A stretch of DNA of 40,892 bases from Kiritimatiellota bacterium (GCA_009778475.1 WRJS01000019.1:1-40892); one strand, 5' to 3'. Positions 1 to 8,676 are shown, counted from the first letter of the stretch. Numbers and translations: made by a program. Notes: generated from the sequence alone by a model not told the origin.

Positions 1-177
1 AAAAGTTTCTGTGTCTTTTATTTCGCGTGTAATGTTGCCGGCACGCGCCGCTGGGTCAAAAGACGGTTTAGCCGGAGGCGGGGGAGGAGAGCCACAGGAT
101 GGGATGTCCCATTAAGTATGTCCACCGTAATAAACCTAAACCGCTATGCGTCGCCCCAGAAAACGGGCCGCGTGGTT
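1..177. other. Window edge, no gene recognised
   Basis: I see no supportable coding region before the yggU stop. A reading frame exists on the minus strand, but it is arginine/proline-rich and overlaps yggU, which is typical of a GC-rich shadow frame. Confidence 0.4.
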
Positions 178-492
178 TTAGCCTGTATGCCCGTGGTCTC
201 TGCTGAGAACGGCCTTGCATTGTTCCGCGGTGACGCCGCAGAGCTTGATGCGCTTTAGGCGTCCGGTGTCGCCGGAGAGGATTTCGACGGCGCGTTTGGG
301 CAGGTCGAACTGGCGGGCGAAGAAGTGCACGAGCTCGGCGTTGGCCTTGCCGTCCACGGGGGGCGCTTGGATGCGCACGCGCACCCACTCCGCGTCAATG
401 CCGGAGACCTCCGTGCGGTTCGCGCGCGGACACGCTTTGACGGTCAGGACACAGCCGCCGGGCACTGGTGTAATCCAACTCATAGGGGGCAT
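178..492 (-). CDS. yggU: DUF167 / YggU family protein
   Basis: Small 104-aa protein of the UPF0235/DUF167 family, whose biochemical role is not established. The family pattern is clear: a beta-rich N-terminus (VLTVKACPRANRTEV), the conserved stretch RIQAPPVDGKANAELV near residues 40-56, and the conserved ILSGDTGRLKRIKL segment near residues 72-85. It starts 4 nt after the stop of the YggT-like gene, so the two are almost certainly cotranscribed. yggT and yggU are also neighbours in Escherichia coli, which supports both calls. An internal ATG three codons downstream (481-483) is an alternative start. Function is unknown; family assignment is firm. Confidence 0.85.
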   Translation of the reverse strand: MPPMSWITPVPGGCVLTVKACPRANRTEVSGIDAEWVRVRIQAPPVDGKANAELVHFFARQFDLPKRAVEILSGDTGRLKRIKLCGVTAEQCKAVLSRDHGHTG

Positions 493-496
493 GGCG

Positions 497-1384
497 TCAG
501 GATGCGAGCATCAGGTTCTGCAGGAGCGTTAGGAGCTGGCTGCTGATGATGTTGACGACAATCATAAACAACACGGGCGTGAAATCCATCCCGCCCGCGG
601 CCGCAGAGCCGCGCGAGAAGCGCCCCAGCAGCACGTCCACGCTCTCGCGGCAGATGAGGGCGGGGAGCTGCAGCCCGAACAGCATCGCGGCCAGCCCGCC
701 GAAGAGGAAGAAAACCAGCGTGTACATCAGCGTCTGAAGCCCGCTGGCGAACGACATCAGGGCAAGCAAGAGGATTCGCACTTGCGCCATGAGGGAGCCG
801 TCAACAAACAGGTTGGACGGGATGTTCTTCCCTTCCTGCTCGAGGTCGAAAAACGGTACGGCGCCTGTGCGTGTCACCGCGAACACGAGCGCGGCGTGAA
901 GCGCGAGCAGGACGATCGGCTGGAGGAACGTGGGGAGGCGCGAGAAGGGCGACATGAAAAATGTGAGCGCCTCTTGCGCGCGGGTCATGCGGTTCGGGGG
1001 CGCGATGAGGCGCGTGAAGAAGTAGAGCGTCCACACCTCGATGAGGAACTGCGCGGAATACAGTGCGCTGTAAAAGAATTGCGCCCTCCACGCGAGCGTC
1101 TCCGTGGTCGGCGCGAACTGCACCAGCCCGAACGTCATGCACCACGCCGTGCCGAACTGCGCGAAGAACATGACTTGGAACGCCCAGAAGAAGAGCAGCG
1201 CCAGCAGGGCGGTCAGGCGGTCGGGAAGCCTCAGCGCGGGGCGCAGGAAATCAAGGGTGACGGCGACGAGGCGCGTCGTCCCCGACAGGAACGGGTTGAA
1301 GGTGAACGCCTGATCGGGCTTGACCCAAAGGCGCGCCCAGAACAACAGCAGGAACAGATGTGCGGTAAGCTGGAGGTACGTCAT
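497..1384 (-). CDS. YggT-like integral membrane protein
   Basis: 295-aa polytopic membrane protein with about six hydrophobic segments. The C-terminal stretch GGMDFTPVLFMIVVNII resembles the YggT signature, in which a G-(L/M/I)-D-(F/L)-(S/T)-P motif precedes a membrane helix. It is longer than the roughly 190 aa I expect for YggT, but contains the same twice-repeated pattern of paired helices. Its ATG overlaps the DUF212 stop in an ATGA arrangement (1381-1384), and yggU follows after 4 nt, so the three genes form one translationally coupled operon. YggT proteins are linked to osmotic or ion stress in some bacteria; no function can be read from this sequence. The family call rests on the C-terminal motif plus the yggU neighbour. 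Confidence 0.6.
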   Translation of the reverse strand: MTYLQLTAHLFLLLFWARLWVKPDQAFTFNPFLSGTTRLVAVTLDFLRPALRLPDRLTALLALLFFWAFQVMFFAQFGTAWCMTFGLVQFAPTTETLAWRAQFFYSALYSAQFLIEVWTLYFFTRLIAPPNRMTRAQEALTFFMSPFSRLPTFLQPIVLLALHAALVFAVTRTGAVPFFDLEQEGKNIPSNLFVDGSLMAQVRILLLALMSFASGLQTLMYTLVFFLFGGLAAMLFGLQLPALICRESVDVLLGRFSRGSAAAGGMDFTPVLFMIVVNIISSQLLTLLQNLMLAS

Positions 1385-1845
1385 ATCATCAGTTTCACGG
1401 TCGCGACCGCGACGCCTATCCCGAGGAGCATCCCGGCGAAGACCTCTTTGCGCGTGTGCCCGAGCAGCTCCTTCAGGTGCGTCTGGCTCAGGCGATGCTC
1501 CTTAAACAATTCCTGTATCATCTGGTTCATCACGTTCGCCTGATGCCCGGCGGCGCGGCGCACGCTCGCGGCATCGAACATCGTGATGGCCGCGAACGCC
1601 GCCGCCAGCATGGTGATGGGCGATTGGAAACCCTCCGTGAGGCCAAGCGACGTGACGAGCGCGCAGACGAGCGCCGAGTGCGCGCTCGGCATCCCCCCCG
1701 TGCTGAGGAGGTAGCGGAAGTCAACCCGCCTCGTCCGGACAAGCCCGGTCATCATCTTGATCGCCTGGGCGATCATCCATCCGGCAAATGCGGCGATGAA
1801 CCACGGCGTACAAAACAACACCAGCGGATTCGTGCTTATGTTCAT
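1381..1845 (-). CDS. Divergent PAP2-family (DUF212) membrane protein
   Basis: About 154 aa, hydrophobic, with the diagnostic GGMPSAHSALVCAL segment near residues 45-58 that marks the divergent PAP2 / DUF212 family, followed by a conserved FDAASVRRAAGHQA stretch and a terminal membrane helix. PAP2 relatives are phosphatases of membrane lipids or polyprenyl diphosphates; this branch keeps only part of the catalytic set, so activity is uncertain. I chose the start at ATG 1845 because the homologous core begins there. A TTG two codons upstream (1851) is 9 nt from a GGGAGG sequence at 1861-1868 and may be the true start. Any longer upstream frame would read through an apparently non-coding AT-rich stretch. 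Confidence 0.75.
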   Translation of the reverse strand: MNISTNPLVLFCTPWFIAAFAGWMIAQAIKMMTGLVRTRRVDFRYLLSTGGMPSAHSALVCALVTSLGLTEGFQSPITMLAAAFAAITMFDAASVRRAAGHQANVMNQMIQELFKEHRLSQTHLKELLGHTRKEVFAGMLLGIGVAVATVKLMI

Positions 1846-2283
1846 ACTCAAAGCGGCAAGCCTCCCTGTCCTTTCAAAAAAAATGAAGCATATAGTATGG
1901 CACGTTTCGGCATGGGAGCGCAACACCGTATTTTTAAAAAAGGGCTCACGCGTTGCGTCATCATTCATGACGTCGAAAAACGGGGAGGTGGATATGCCAA
2001 AGGAAGAGAGAAGGGGGTATATCAGGGTGGTGCGGCGCATCTTGCCCCAGCATTTCTATTTCGTATGAATCCCGCCCCGGTTTCCTCGCGGCCAATGGGG
2101 CAGGAAGCGGCAATGTGTCTGATGGCTCGCGGGGACGCTCGCCCTCCAATGTGTCTGGCGGCTCGCGGGGACGCTCGCCCTCCATGTGTCTAACGGCTCG
2201 CGGGGACGCTCGCCCTCCATCGTGAAACCTGCATTTTACAGGACACTAGCGTTCCTTCCCCCAAAGCCTTACGCCTTGCCGCG
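1846..2283. other. Repeat-bearing intergenic spacer
   Basis: A 438-bp spacer without a credible gene. It holds the upstream region of the DUF212 gene, then a run of three palindromic repeats (described separately). The segment from about 2090 to 2250 reappears almost intact at 14613-14709, including the flanking stretches ggccaatggggcaggaag and the tail with ggacactag. Confidence 0.7.
2124..2219 (-). repeat. Three tandem copies of REP family 1
   Basis: Three near-identical 25-bp units (2124-2148, 2160-2184, 2195-2219) at a 35-36 bp period. On the minus strand each reads TGGAGGGCGAGCGTCCCCGC followed by GAGCC, an imperfect hairpin with a TCCC loop and two mismatched stem positions, as expected for REP sequences. 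Single copies occur at 8885-8909 (opposite orientation) and 14654-14678. Translated, the unit gives the peptide MEGERPREP. Confidence 0.85.
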
Positions 2284-3105
2284 TTACTGCGTGAACTTGC
2301 CGGGCCAGAAGATGTCGGCGGTCATGCGGCCGGTGTTGGAGCAGGCCGGGCCGAGCGCGTCGCTGGCCAGGCACATGGTCAGGGCGACCAGCAGCACGGC
2401 GGCGATGGCCCCGAAGACGATCGCGGTGACGGTGAACCCTTTGCCTTGCTCGACCACGGGCCCCATGGGGATCGGCATCATCTGGACGCCGTCCATGGAC
2501 GTGTCTTCTTCTGCGGCGGGCGCGTCGGCCCCGGGGCGCTTGATCTTCAGCGTCTTCTTCTGGGTGACGGTGGAGTCGAGGCCGGCGTCTGCGGGCAGGA
2601 CGGAGTCCGGGATGCGCGAGGTCTGGCGGATCGGCGCGGTGCCGGACTTGGGCGTCGGCGGCGCGACGGGCGAGAGCGGGGCCGAGAGGTCCGACGGGCG
2701 CTTCAGGCGGATGGTCTTGGGCGCGGCGGCCTCGGCGGGCTTAATCGGCACGGAGGTCGAGACGCCGATCGCGGAGTCCAGCGAGATGCGGGAGGTCTTC
2801 GACTTCGAGGCCTGCACCTGCGCGGAGGTCGGCGCGGGGATTGCGGACGTGGCGCTCGGCGAGGCCGGCGGCGCGACGGGCGCGGGCGGCGTCACGGGCG
2901 CGGGGGCCGCGACGGGGGTCAGCACGACGGGGCTGAGCTTGACGGTGGCGCCGGGGTCCGCCGTGACCGGGGCGGCCTGTGGGGCCGCGGCCGGGTCGGT
3001 GGGCGCCGGGGTGACCGGTTTCAGGCGAACAGTGATCGGGCGTGGCGCGCCGGGCGCCGCAGGTGTTGCCTTGGGAGGGATGTTTCCTTGCTCTTGGTCT
3101 GACAT
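2284..3105 (-). CDS. Pro/Ala-rich single-pass membrane protein, unknown function
   Basis: 273 aa of unrecognised function. Residues 1 to about 215 are low-complexity and rich in Pro, Ala, Thr and Ser, and contain a recurring short basic motif: ITVRLKP near residue 24, KTIRLKRP near 133, and KTLKIKRP near 187. A single strong hydrophobic helix (VTAIVFGAIAAVLLVALTMC) lies near the C-terminus, followed by about 25 polar residues. This suggests a tail-anchored or single-pass inner-membrane protein with a long disordered domain. It lies 27 nt downstream of frr and is probably in the infA-pyrH-frr transcript. The regular spacing of the RLK-type motifs hints at binding sites for a partner, but this is inference only. 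Confidence 0.7.
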   Translation of the reverse strand: MSDQEQGNIPPKATPAAPGAPRPITVRLKPVTPAPTDPAAAPQAAPVTADPGATVKLSPVVLTPVAAPAPVTPPAPVAPPASPSATSAIPAPTSAQVQASKSKTSRISLDSAIGVSTSVPIKPAEAAAPKTIRLKRPSDLSAPLSPVAPPTPKSGTAPIRQTSRIPDSVLPADAGLDSTVTQKKTLKIKRPGADAPAAEEDTSMDGVQMMPIPMGPVVEQGKGFTVTAIVFGAIAAVLLVALTMCLASDALGPACSNTGRMTADIFWPGKFTQ

Positions 3106-3132
3106 GGTCTCTGTCTCCTTTACGGTGGGCGG

Positions 3133-3696
3133 TTAGACCGCCATCACTTCCGCTTCTTTGTTTTTCAACTCAGTGTCAATCTTCGCGACGTGCGCGTCCG
3201 TGGCCTTCTGGGTGTCCTCCAGCCCGCGGTCGCGCTCGTCTTCCGTAATCTTGGCGTCTTTCTGCAAGGCCTTGATGGCCTCGTTCGCGTCGCGCCGGAC
3301 GTTGCGCACGGCCACGCGCGCCTCCTCGGCCTGGCGTTTGGCGACCTTGACGATCTCCTTGCGGCGCTCCTCGTTCAGCTCCGGGATGGGGACGCGCACG
3401 ACGCGCCCGTCGTTCCGGGGTGTGACGCCGAGGTTCGCGGCCAGAATCGCCTTCTCGATTTCCGGCAGGGCCGTCGGGTCAAAGGGGGTGATCACAATCA
3501 GGCGCGGCTCGGGGGTCGAGATGTTCGCGAGGTCGCGCAGGCGCGTGGGCGTGCCGTAGTAGGACACCTGGACGCCGTCCACCAGCGCGGGCGAGGCCTT
3601 GCCCGTGCGCAGGCCCGCGAACTGGTCCTTCAGCAGTTTCAGCGTGTTGTCCATCTTCTCCGCCGTGTCCGTCATCACATCTTTCAAGGTCAGCAT
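3133..3696 (-). CDS. frr: Ribosome recycling factor
   Basis: 187 aa, the usual length. RRF, together with EF-G, splits the post-termination ribosome in the cytoplasm. The sequence aligns over its whole length: helical N-terminus (TAEKMDNTLKLLKDQFAGLR), the conserved TGKASPALVDGVQVSYYGTP stretch near residues 32-51, the ITPFDP segment, and the C-terminal helices with EERRKEIVKVAKRQAEEARV and RNVRRDANEAIK. An AGGAGA Shine-Dalgarno lies just upstream of ATG 3696. It follows pyrH by 27 nt; the pyrH-frr pair is conserved across bacteria. Confidence 0.97.
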   Translation of the reverse strand: MLTLKDVMTDTAEKMDNTLKLLKDQFAGLRTGKASPALVDGVQVSYYGTPTRLRDLANISTPEPRLIVITPFDPTALPEIEKAILAANLGVTPRNDGRVVRVPIPELNEERRKEIVKVAKRQAEEARVAVRNVRRDANEAIKALQKDAKITEDERDRGLEDTQKATDAHVAKIDTELKNKEAEVMAV

Positions 3697-3723
3697 TCTC
3701 GTCTCCTGTTAAGCATTCATCCG

Positions 3724-4479
3724 TCAGGTCTGGCTGCGTCGCGTGCAGGTGCCGACCAGCGTGCCGATGGTATCGTCGCCGCGCACGATGCGCTCCAGAG
3801 CCCCTTCATCAAAAAAGTCAAACACCACAATCGGTATCCTGTTGTCCATGCACAGCGCGAACGCGGCCGAGTCCATCACCTTCAGGCGCTTGGTCAGCGC
3901 GTCCTCGTAGGACACGCTGTCGTAGCGCGTCGCGTCCGGGTCGAGGTTCGGGTCCGCCGTGTAGATGCCGTCCACCTTCGTGGCCTTCAGCAAGACCTCC
4001 GCGCCGACCTCGCTCGCGCGCAGGGCCGCGGCCGAGTCGGTGCTGAAATACGGGTTGCCCGTGCCGCCCGCGAAAATCAGCACGCGGCCCTTCTCCAGGT
4101 GCCGCAGCGCGCGGCGCTGGATGAACGGCTCCGCGACCTGGTGCATCGCCAGGGCCGTCTGGATGCGCGTCTCCAGCCCCAGCTGCTCCAGCGCGTTCTG
4201 CATCGCCAGCGCGTTGATGATGGTCGCGAGCATGCCCATGTAGTCGCCCGTGGTGCGGTTCACGCCCTTGGCCTCGCCCTTCAGGCCGCGGAAGATGTTC
4301 CCGCCGCCCAGCACGATGCCCACCTGCACGCCCATCTGCGCCACGCGCGCCACGCGCTGCGCCATGGAGGCCAAGGTGTCCGGGTCGATGCACTCGCCCG
4401 AGCCCTTGTTCCCCAGCACCTCCCCGCTGAGCTTCAGCAGGATGCGCTTATACTTCAAACTGTTCGATTCCGCTTCCAA
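3724..4479 (-). CDS. pyrH: UMP kinase
   Basis: 251-aa amino-acid-kinase fold enzyme converting UMP to UDP, the committed step to all pyrimidine nucleotides. Visible motifs: KLSGE at 16-20, the glycine-rich loop GGGNIFRG at 58-65, TGNPYFSTDSA at 140-150 for UMP/ATP contacts, and KVDGIYTADP at 168-177. The start is a TTG at 4479, with a GAGAGG Shine-Dalgarno about 8 nt upstream; no in-frame ATG lies nearby that would preserve the N-terminal strand. It sits between infA (32 nt upstream) and frr, giving an unusual infA-pyrH-frr order without the tsf/rpsB genes that often precede pyrH. Confidence 0.96.
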   Translation of the reverse strand: MEAESNSLKYKRILLKLSGEVLGNKGSGECIDPDTLASMAQRVARVAQMGVQVGIVLGGGNIFRGLKGEAKGVNRTTGDYMGMLATIINALAMQNALEQLGLETRIQTALAMHQVAEPFIQRRALRHLEKGRVLIFAGGTGNPYFSTDSAAALRASEVGAEVLLKATKVDGIYTADPNLDPDATRYDSVSYEDALTKRLKVMDSAAFALCMDNRIPIVVFDFFDEGALERIVRGDDTIGTLVGTCTRRSQT

Positions 4480-4511
4480 AACGAAAACCTCTCACACGCC
4501 CGCGCGGGGCA

Positions 4512-4733
4512 TCATGTCTTGTGGCGATAGATGATGCGACCCTTGGCCAAGTCGTAAGGAGAGATTTCCAGCGTCACCCTGTCGCCCGCCGCAATCTTGA
4601 TGAAGAACTTGCGCATCTTCCCTGAGATGTGCGCAAGCACCTCGTGACCGTTCTCCAACTTGACCTTGTACATCGTCGCGGGCAGTACCTTCACGACCAC
4701 CCCGATTACCTCAATCGCATCATCACTCGGCAT
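4512..4733 (-). CDS. infA: Translation initiation factor IF-1
   Basis: 73 aa, the canonical length. IF-1 is an S1/OB-fold protein that occupies the A site of the 30S subunit during initiation. Recognisable elements are [36 protein letters not shown] at about 27-43, and the terminal [18 protein letters not shown]. The start at ATG 4733 is preceded by a clear GGAGG; longer upstream readings have no family similarity. It is the first gene of a probable infA-pyrH-frr-unknown operon, preceded by a promoter at 4781-4809. Confidence 0.97.
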   Translation of the reverse strand: MPSDDAIEVIGVVVKVLPATMYKVKLENGHEVLAHISGKMRKFFIKIAAGDRVTLEISPYDLAKGRIIYRHKT

Positions 4734-4780
4734 AAACCTCCGTCCTGTTCCGTTAATTACACCAATCCACAGATTCCAAA

Positions 4781-4809
4781 AGTGTACCATCACCTTGCGC
4801 ACTTTGCAA
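4781..4809 (-). promoter_or_regulatory. Probable sigma70-type promoter of the infA operon
   Basis: Read on the minus strand: TTGCAA (4804-4809), 17-nt spacer, TACACT (4781-4786). Transcription would start near 4774, leaving a 40-nt leader to the infA ATG. Confidence 0.5.
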
Positions 4810-4912
4810 GCCCCCCGACGAAAACTTTGCAACTTTTTTTCGGCAGGATTCCCATTCCCCCGAAAGACTTTTCATCAATGCGCAATCCGGGTCGAGGTCA
4901 CAGCCTGAAATG

Positions 4913-4994
4913 AACCGCGAAAAACACGAAAGGCGCGAAAATTCATGGGCGCTTTTTTATTGGGGGGTAAATCGTTTTTGCGTGTTTCGCGGTT
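4913..4994. repeat. Inverted-repeat element, AACCGCGAAAAACACGAAA type
   Basis: An 82-bp element. Its left end AACCGCGAAAAACACGAAA matches, inverted, the right end (TTTTTGCGTGTTTCGCGGTT). The core TTTATTGGGGGGTAAATC is shared with a degenerate copy at 17937-18005. It lies between the infA promoter region and the dgt stop. Confidence 0.75.
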
Positions 4995-5137
4995 GAAACG
5001 GTCTTGAATCTTGCGGTTTCAGGACAGGTCTAATAGACCCAGCGAATCTTTCGAAGCGTCGATTCCGATGTGTGCAGCGCCAGCCGCTTTTATATCCTTG
5101 TCCTTGTTTCGCTGTTGCAAAGAAAGCGGTATCCGCA

Positions 5138-6445
5138 TCAGCCTTGGATTTCGGAGGCTACTTGCGTCGCGTAATCGTCCGTCATGCCGGCGGCGAAGTC
5201 CAGCACGCGGCTGAGCCACCACGCATAGCCCTCCGCGCTGTGCTCGCGCACGTAGTCCTCGCCCCACGCGAGCGTGCAGCAGCGCTGGCTCCGGTAGCCC
5301 AGCTTGTCGTAATCTTTGCACGCGCTTAGCGCTTTGGCGACATCTGTGTAAGTGTCCAGTATCCTGGCGATGATGCTGAACGCCCCGATTTCGGTTGCGA
5401 CTTTCCGCCGGTGCCTGAAAATGTCGTTCTCGTATTTTTCCCTGATCCGGGCAAGGCCGTCTTTCATGGGCTTCGGGAAGCCGTCCTTCAGGGGATGCGC
5501 ATAGGTTCCCCTCATAATCGAATCGTAATGCGTTTCAAAAACATCACTTGCCGCCTTGATGAGCCTGCCGATCGCGCGTGCGCGCATGACGGGGAGGCGA
5601 TAAGGCGCGGCGGCATCGCCGATGATGTCGGCAAAAATCGACTGCACCTCCTCTTTCGGGAGGATCTTCATCCGCACGGCGTCCTCAAGGTCGGCGATGC
5701 GGTAGCAGATGTCATCCGCGGCCTCCGACAGGAATGAGAGCGGATGGCGGGCAATGGCGCCGCCCGGACGCTTCAGCCCCAAAACGCGGACCATCTCGTA
5801 GAAGATTTCCCGCTCCGTGGAAAAGACATTGGCCTTCCCCTTTCCCTTCGCGCATACGTCCGCGGGCGTCCACGGGTATTTGACCATCGTGCCGAGGGTC
5901 GCGTACGTCAGGTTGAAGAAAGACTGCTCCGTCGCGTCGCGCCGCGACAGCATCCTGAACGCCTGTGCGTTGCCGTCAAAGCAGCGCCAGTCCTGCTTGA
6001 TGCCGCTTAAGCCTTTCGCGCGAAAGGCGGGCTCGTTTTCCGCCGCCCACTCGCGGATGGCGGCTTCGCCCGCGTGGCCGAACGGCGGGTTGCCGATGTC
6101 ATGCGCCAGGCAGGCCGACTCGACAATGCAGATAAGGTCTTCGCAAGTCCGGCCGCTGGGCAACCCCTCGCGCTCAGAAATGATCGCGCACACGGCGACC
6201 CCCAGCGAACGCCCGACGCTGGCGACCTCCAGCGAATGCGTGAGGCGGGTGTGAATCTCGTCAATCTCTGCGAACGGGTGGACCTGCGTCTTCTTCGCGA
6301 GCCTGCGGAACGGCGCGGAGAAGATGATCCGCCCGTAGTCGCGCTCGAACGGCGTGCGGTTGTCCTGCGTGTTACGCTTCTTGCCGTAACGCTGGTCACT
6401 CAGCAGCTTCTTCCACTCCAATCTGAACGGGGGCTTTGTGCGCAT
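5138..6445 (-). CDS. dgt: Deoxyguanosinetriphosphate triphosphohydrolase
   Basis: 435-aa HD-domain hydrolase that releases triphosphate from dGTP or related dNTPs, helping set dNTP pools. The metal-binding residues are visible: H70 (RLTHSLEVASVGRSLG), H115-D116 (LAHDIGNPPFGHAGE), and D244/D245 in SEAADDICYRIADLEDA. The N-terminal RTPFERDYGRIIFSAPFRRL stretch is typical of the family, as is the total length. ATG 6445 has purine-rich AGGAG sequences just upstream. It ends 46 nt downstream of the PfkB gene, so the two may be cotranscribed. Substrate specificity cannot be fixed from sequence. Confidence 0.93.
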   Translation of the reverse strand: MRTKPPFRLEWKKLLSDQRYGKKRNTQDNRTPFERDYGRIIFSAPFRRLAKKTQVHPFAEIDEIHTRLTHSLEVASVGRSLGVAVCAIISEREGLPSGRTCEDLICIVESACLAHDIGNPPFGHAGEAAIREWAAENEPAFRAKGLSGIKQDWRCFDGNAQAFRMLSRRDATEQSFFNLTYATLGTMVKYPWTPADVCAKGKGKANVFSTEREIFYEMVRVLGLKRPGGAIARHPLSFLSEAADDICYRIADLEDAVRMKILPKEEVQSIFADIIGDAAAPYRLPVMRARAIGRLIKAASDVFETHYDSIMRGTYAHPLKDGFPKPMKDGLARIREKYENDIFRHRRKVATEIGAFSIIARILDTYTDVAKALSACKDYDKLGYRSQRCCTLAWGEDYVREHSAEGYAWWLSRVLDFAAGMTDDYATQVASEIQG

Positions 6446-6491
6446 GGCTCCTCATATCCTCCTCGTGTCCCGGAAAGGAACGTTGCCGGGG

Positions 6492-7436
6492 TTACAGTGC
6501 GTTGGTTTTCACCTTGCCCGCGAGGGCGCGGGCGAGGGCGGGGGAGAAGTCGGCCGGGGTGAGGGTGGTGATGTTGGCGGCGCCGCAGGCCAGGCCGAGG
6601 GCGATGGCGTCGGGCAGCGGTTTTTTCCGCAGGCGCGCGTGCACCAGCCCGGCGGTCGTGCAGTCGCCGCTGCCGATGGGGTTGACCCGGCCCGCGACGT
6701 CCGGCGGCGTGAACTGCCACGCCTTCCTGTCGGCGGCCATCAGGTAGGCGGCCTTCGGGCCGTGCGTGACGAAGACGTTCTGGGCGCCCATGCCGATGAG
6801 GTCTTTCATGGCGCGGAGAATCTCGCACTTCGTGTTGAGCGGGGTGTTCAGGGTGGCCTCCAGCTCGCGGACGTTGAGCTTGGCCAGGTAAGGGCGCTCA
6901 AACAGCACGTTCACCAGCGGCGCCTTGTGCGAGTCGATGACGACGGGGATCCCGCCCGCCGCGGCGGCCTGAACGAAGCGCACGTAAAAGTCGTCGCTGG
7001 CGAACGGCGGGAGGGTCCCGCTGATGACGAGCATGGCGCATTCCTTCGCGAGCTTCAGGTTGGCCTTCTCAAACCGCGCGATGGCCGCGGCGCCGGGGGC
7101 GGGGGCCTCTTCGACCAGTTCGGTGACCGTGCGGTTCGCGCGGTCGAGCAGGGTCGTGCAGATGCGCGTCTCCGCCTGCATCTGCGTCTGCGCGGAGGCG
7201 ACGCCGTGGGCTTTCAGGAACGCCTCGACCTTGCGCCCGGCCACGCCGCCGTTGAAGCCCGTGACCTGCGCGGGCGTGCCAAGGCGCGAGAGCGCCCGCG
7301 CGGTGTTGAGCGCTTTACCGGCCGCGCTCTCGAGGGCCTGCTGTGCGCGGTTGACCTCGTTCGTCTCGACCGCGTCGAACACCAGCGTCCGTTGCAGGAC
7401 GGGTGTCAGCCCCAGGCATAAAACTGTTTTATTCAT
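6492..7436 (-). CDS. PfkB-family sugar kinase, 1-phosphofructokinase-like
   Basis: 314 aa. The ribokinase/PfkB fold is clear: N-terminal TVLCLGLTPVLQRTLVFD, the sugar-binding AAGKALNTARALSRLG near residues 38-53 (compare GGKGINVA in FruK/LacC), and the C-terminal NPIGSGDCTTAGL signature with the catalytic base at D258. The overall pattern fits the 1-phosphofructokinase / tagatose-6-phosphate kinase branch, but the first glycine-rich motif is unusual (AAGKALN). I chose ATG 7436 because the family N-terminus begins MNKTVLCLG; an upstream extension of 20 residues has no similarity. No PTS genes are visible nearby, so the sugar substrate is open. Confidence 0.85.
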   Translation of the reverse strand: MNKTVLCLGLTPVLQRTLVFDAVETNEVNRAQQALESAAGKALNTARALSRLGTPAQVTGFNGGVAGRKVEAFLKAHGVASAQTQMQAETRICTTLLDRANRTVTELVEEAPAPGAAAIARFEKANLKLAKECAMLVISGTLPPFASDDFYVRFVQAAAAGGIPVVIDSHKAPLVNVLFERPYLAKLNVRELEATLNTPLNTKCEILRAMKDLIGMGAQNVFVTHGPKAAYLMAADRKAWQFTPPDVAGRVNPIGSGDCTTAGLVHARLRKKPLPDAIALGLACGAANITTLTPADFSPALARALAGKVKTNAL

Positions 7437-7525
7437 GGCTTGCTCGTTTGTGGGGTTAAAACATTTCGGGTGCGGTCCACTGACGTTGAGCCGCACCCGA
7501 AGAACACACTCGCACTGACAGGCGG

Positions 7526-8647
7526 TTAGTCCGCCCGCAGCCTGTCGCGGCTCGCGGCGTCGCCCACGCCGTGGATGAAGATGTCCACGCGGCGGTTCTC
7601 GGGGTTGCCGTTGACCAGGTCAATCGGCCTCACCTTCGGGCGGCTGAAGCCGTAGCCGATCGTGCGCACCTTCGAGGTGTCCACGCCGGAACGGACGAGG
7701 AAATCCTTCACGACCGCCGCGCGGCGCTCCGAAAGGCCCTGATTATACGCCACGCCAGAACCGTGGCGCTGGTCCGCATGGCCCTCAACCGAGACGGTCG
7801 CGTTCGGGTTGGCCTCGAAGGCCTTCTTGATCACGCGCGAGATCTCGTTCAGGCCGACGTTGTATTCCGGCTTGATGGCGGTCTGGTCCCAATCGAAGTT
7901 GATGTAGAGCTCGTAAACCATCATGTCCAGCGCGCCCGGGGGTGTCGCGTCCTTAATCGCGCCGCCTGTGTCCTGAGCCAGTTTCTCCGCATAGTTGGCG
8001 TTCTCCACGGGCGTGGTCGGCACGCTTAAGCCGGCCTTGCCTCTGTTGTCGCTGCTTCCGCCGAAGCGGTACAACATGCCGAGCTCCACGGTCGTGATCC
8101 AGCCGTCGTCGATGTCGCGGGTCTTGAAGGGGAAGCCCGTCTTGCCCTCCAGGCGGAGCGACAGGTCATCGGTCAGGTGGTAGGCCAGGCCCGCGCCGAC
8201 GCGGGGCACCAGCACCTCGCGGTGGTGCTCGTAGAAGAGGTCGCCGTTCGCGAACCAGTAGGCGAGCCCCGCCGTCAGGTAGGGGTCCCAGCGGCCGCCC
8301 TCCTTGCCGAGCACGTGGAAGAGCAGGTCTGCCGTCGGGCCTGCCGACTGGCCGCCCTTGACGCCGGGCGCAGCGTCATGCGCCGGGGCGTACATCATCC
8401 CCCCCTCGACCGAGAAATAGTCCGTCAGGTCATAGCCCAGCGAGAGGCGGAAAAACACCGGCTCGTTGTCCGTCGGGCCATCGAGTATCATAATGCCGAC
8501 ACCCGGGCTGACGTACCAGCGCGACTGGTCGCTGCGCTCGCTTTTGGTGAGCTCATATTCTGCCGCCTGCCTCTCCGTCATCTCCTGCGCACTTGACACA
8601 TAAGCCAGCGAGCATGACACCGTGAACGCAATCAGTAATTGTTTCAT
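7526..8647 (-). CDS. OmpA-family outer-membrane protein
   Basis: 373 aa. Residues 1-20 form a Sec signal peptide with a likely cut after the alanine of SSA-Q. Residues ~30-225 carry alternating aromatic/polar strands typical of an eight-stranded beta barrel (for example LSLGYDLTDYFSVEGGMMY). Residues ~250-370 are an OmpA C-terminal peptidoglycan-binding domain: YINFDWDQTAIKPEYN, VEGHADQRHGSGVAYNQGLS, and PENRRVDIFI, with the Asp and Arg that bind diaminopimelate. It probably links the outer membrane to peptidoglycan. ATG 8647 has a GGAGAG Shine-Dalgarno and a promoter at 8677-8705, so it appears monocistronic or leads the pfkB-dgt unit 90 nt downstream. Confidence 0.9.
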   Translation of the reverse strand: MKQLLIAFTVSCSLAYVSSAQEMTERQAAEYELTKSERSDQSRWYVSPGVGIMILDGPTDNEPVFFRLSLGYDLTDYFSVEGGMMYAPAHDAAPGVKGGQSAGPTADLLFHVLGKEGGRWDPYLTAGLAYWFANGDLFYEHHREVLVPRVGAGLAYHLTDDLSLRLEGKTGFPFKTRDIDDGWITTVELGMLYRFGGSSDNRGKAGLSVPTTPVENANYAEKLAQDTGGAIKDATPPGALDMMVYELYINFDWDQTAIKPEYNVGLNEISRVIKKAFEANPNATVSVEGHADQRHGSGVAYNQGLSERRAAVVKDFLVRSGVDTSKVRTIGYGFSRPKVRPIDLVNGNPENRRVDIFIHGVGDAASRDRLRAD

Positions 8648-8676
8648 AACTACTCTCCTTCCAAAGTTTTCAGCAT

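Noticed and set aside
68..388. A 106-codon minus-strand frame at the left edge
   Set aside because: Overlaps yggU in another frame and has shadow-like composition.
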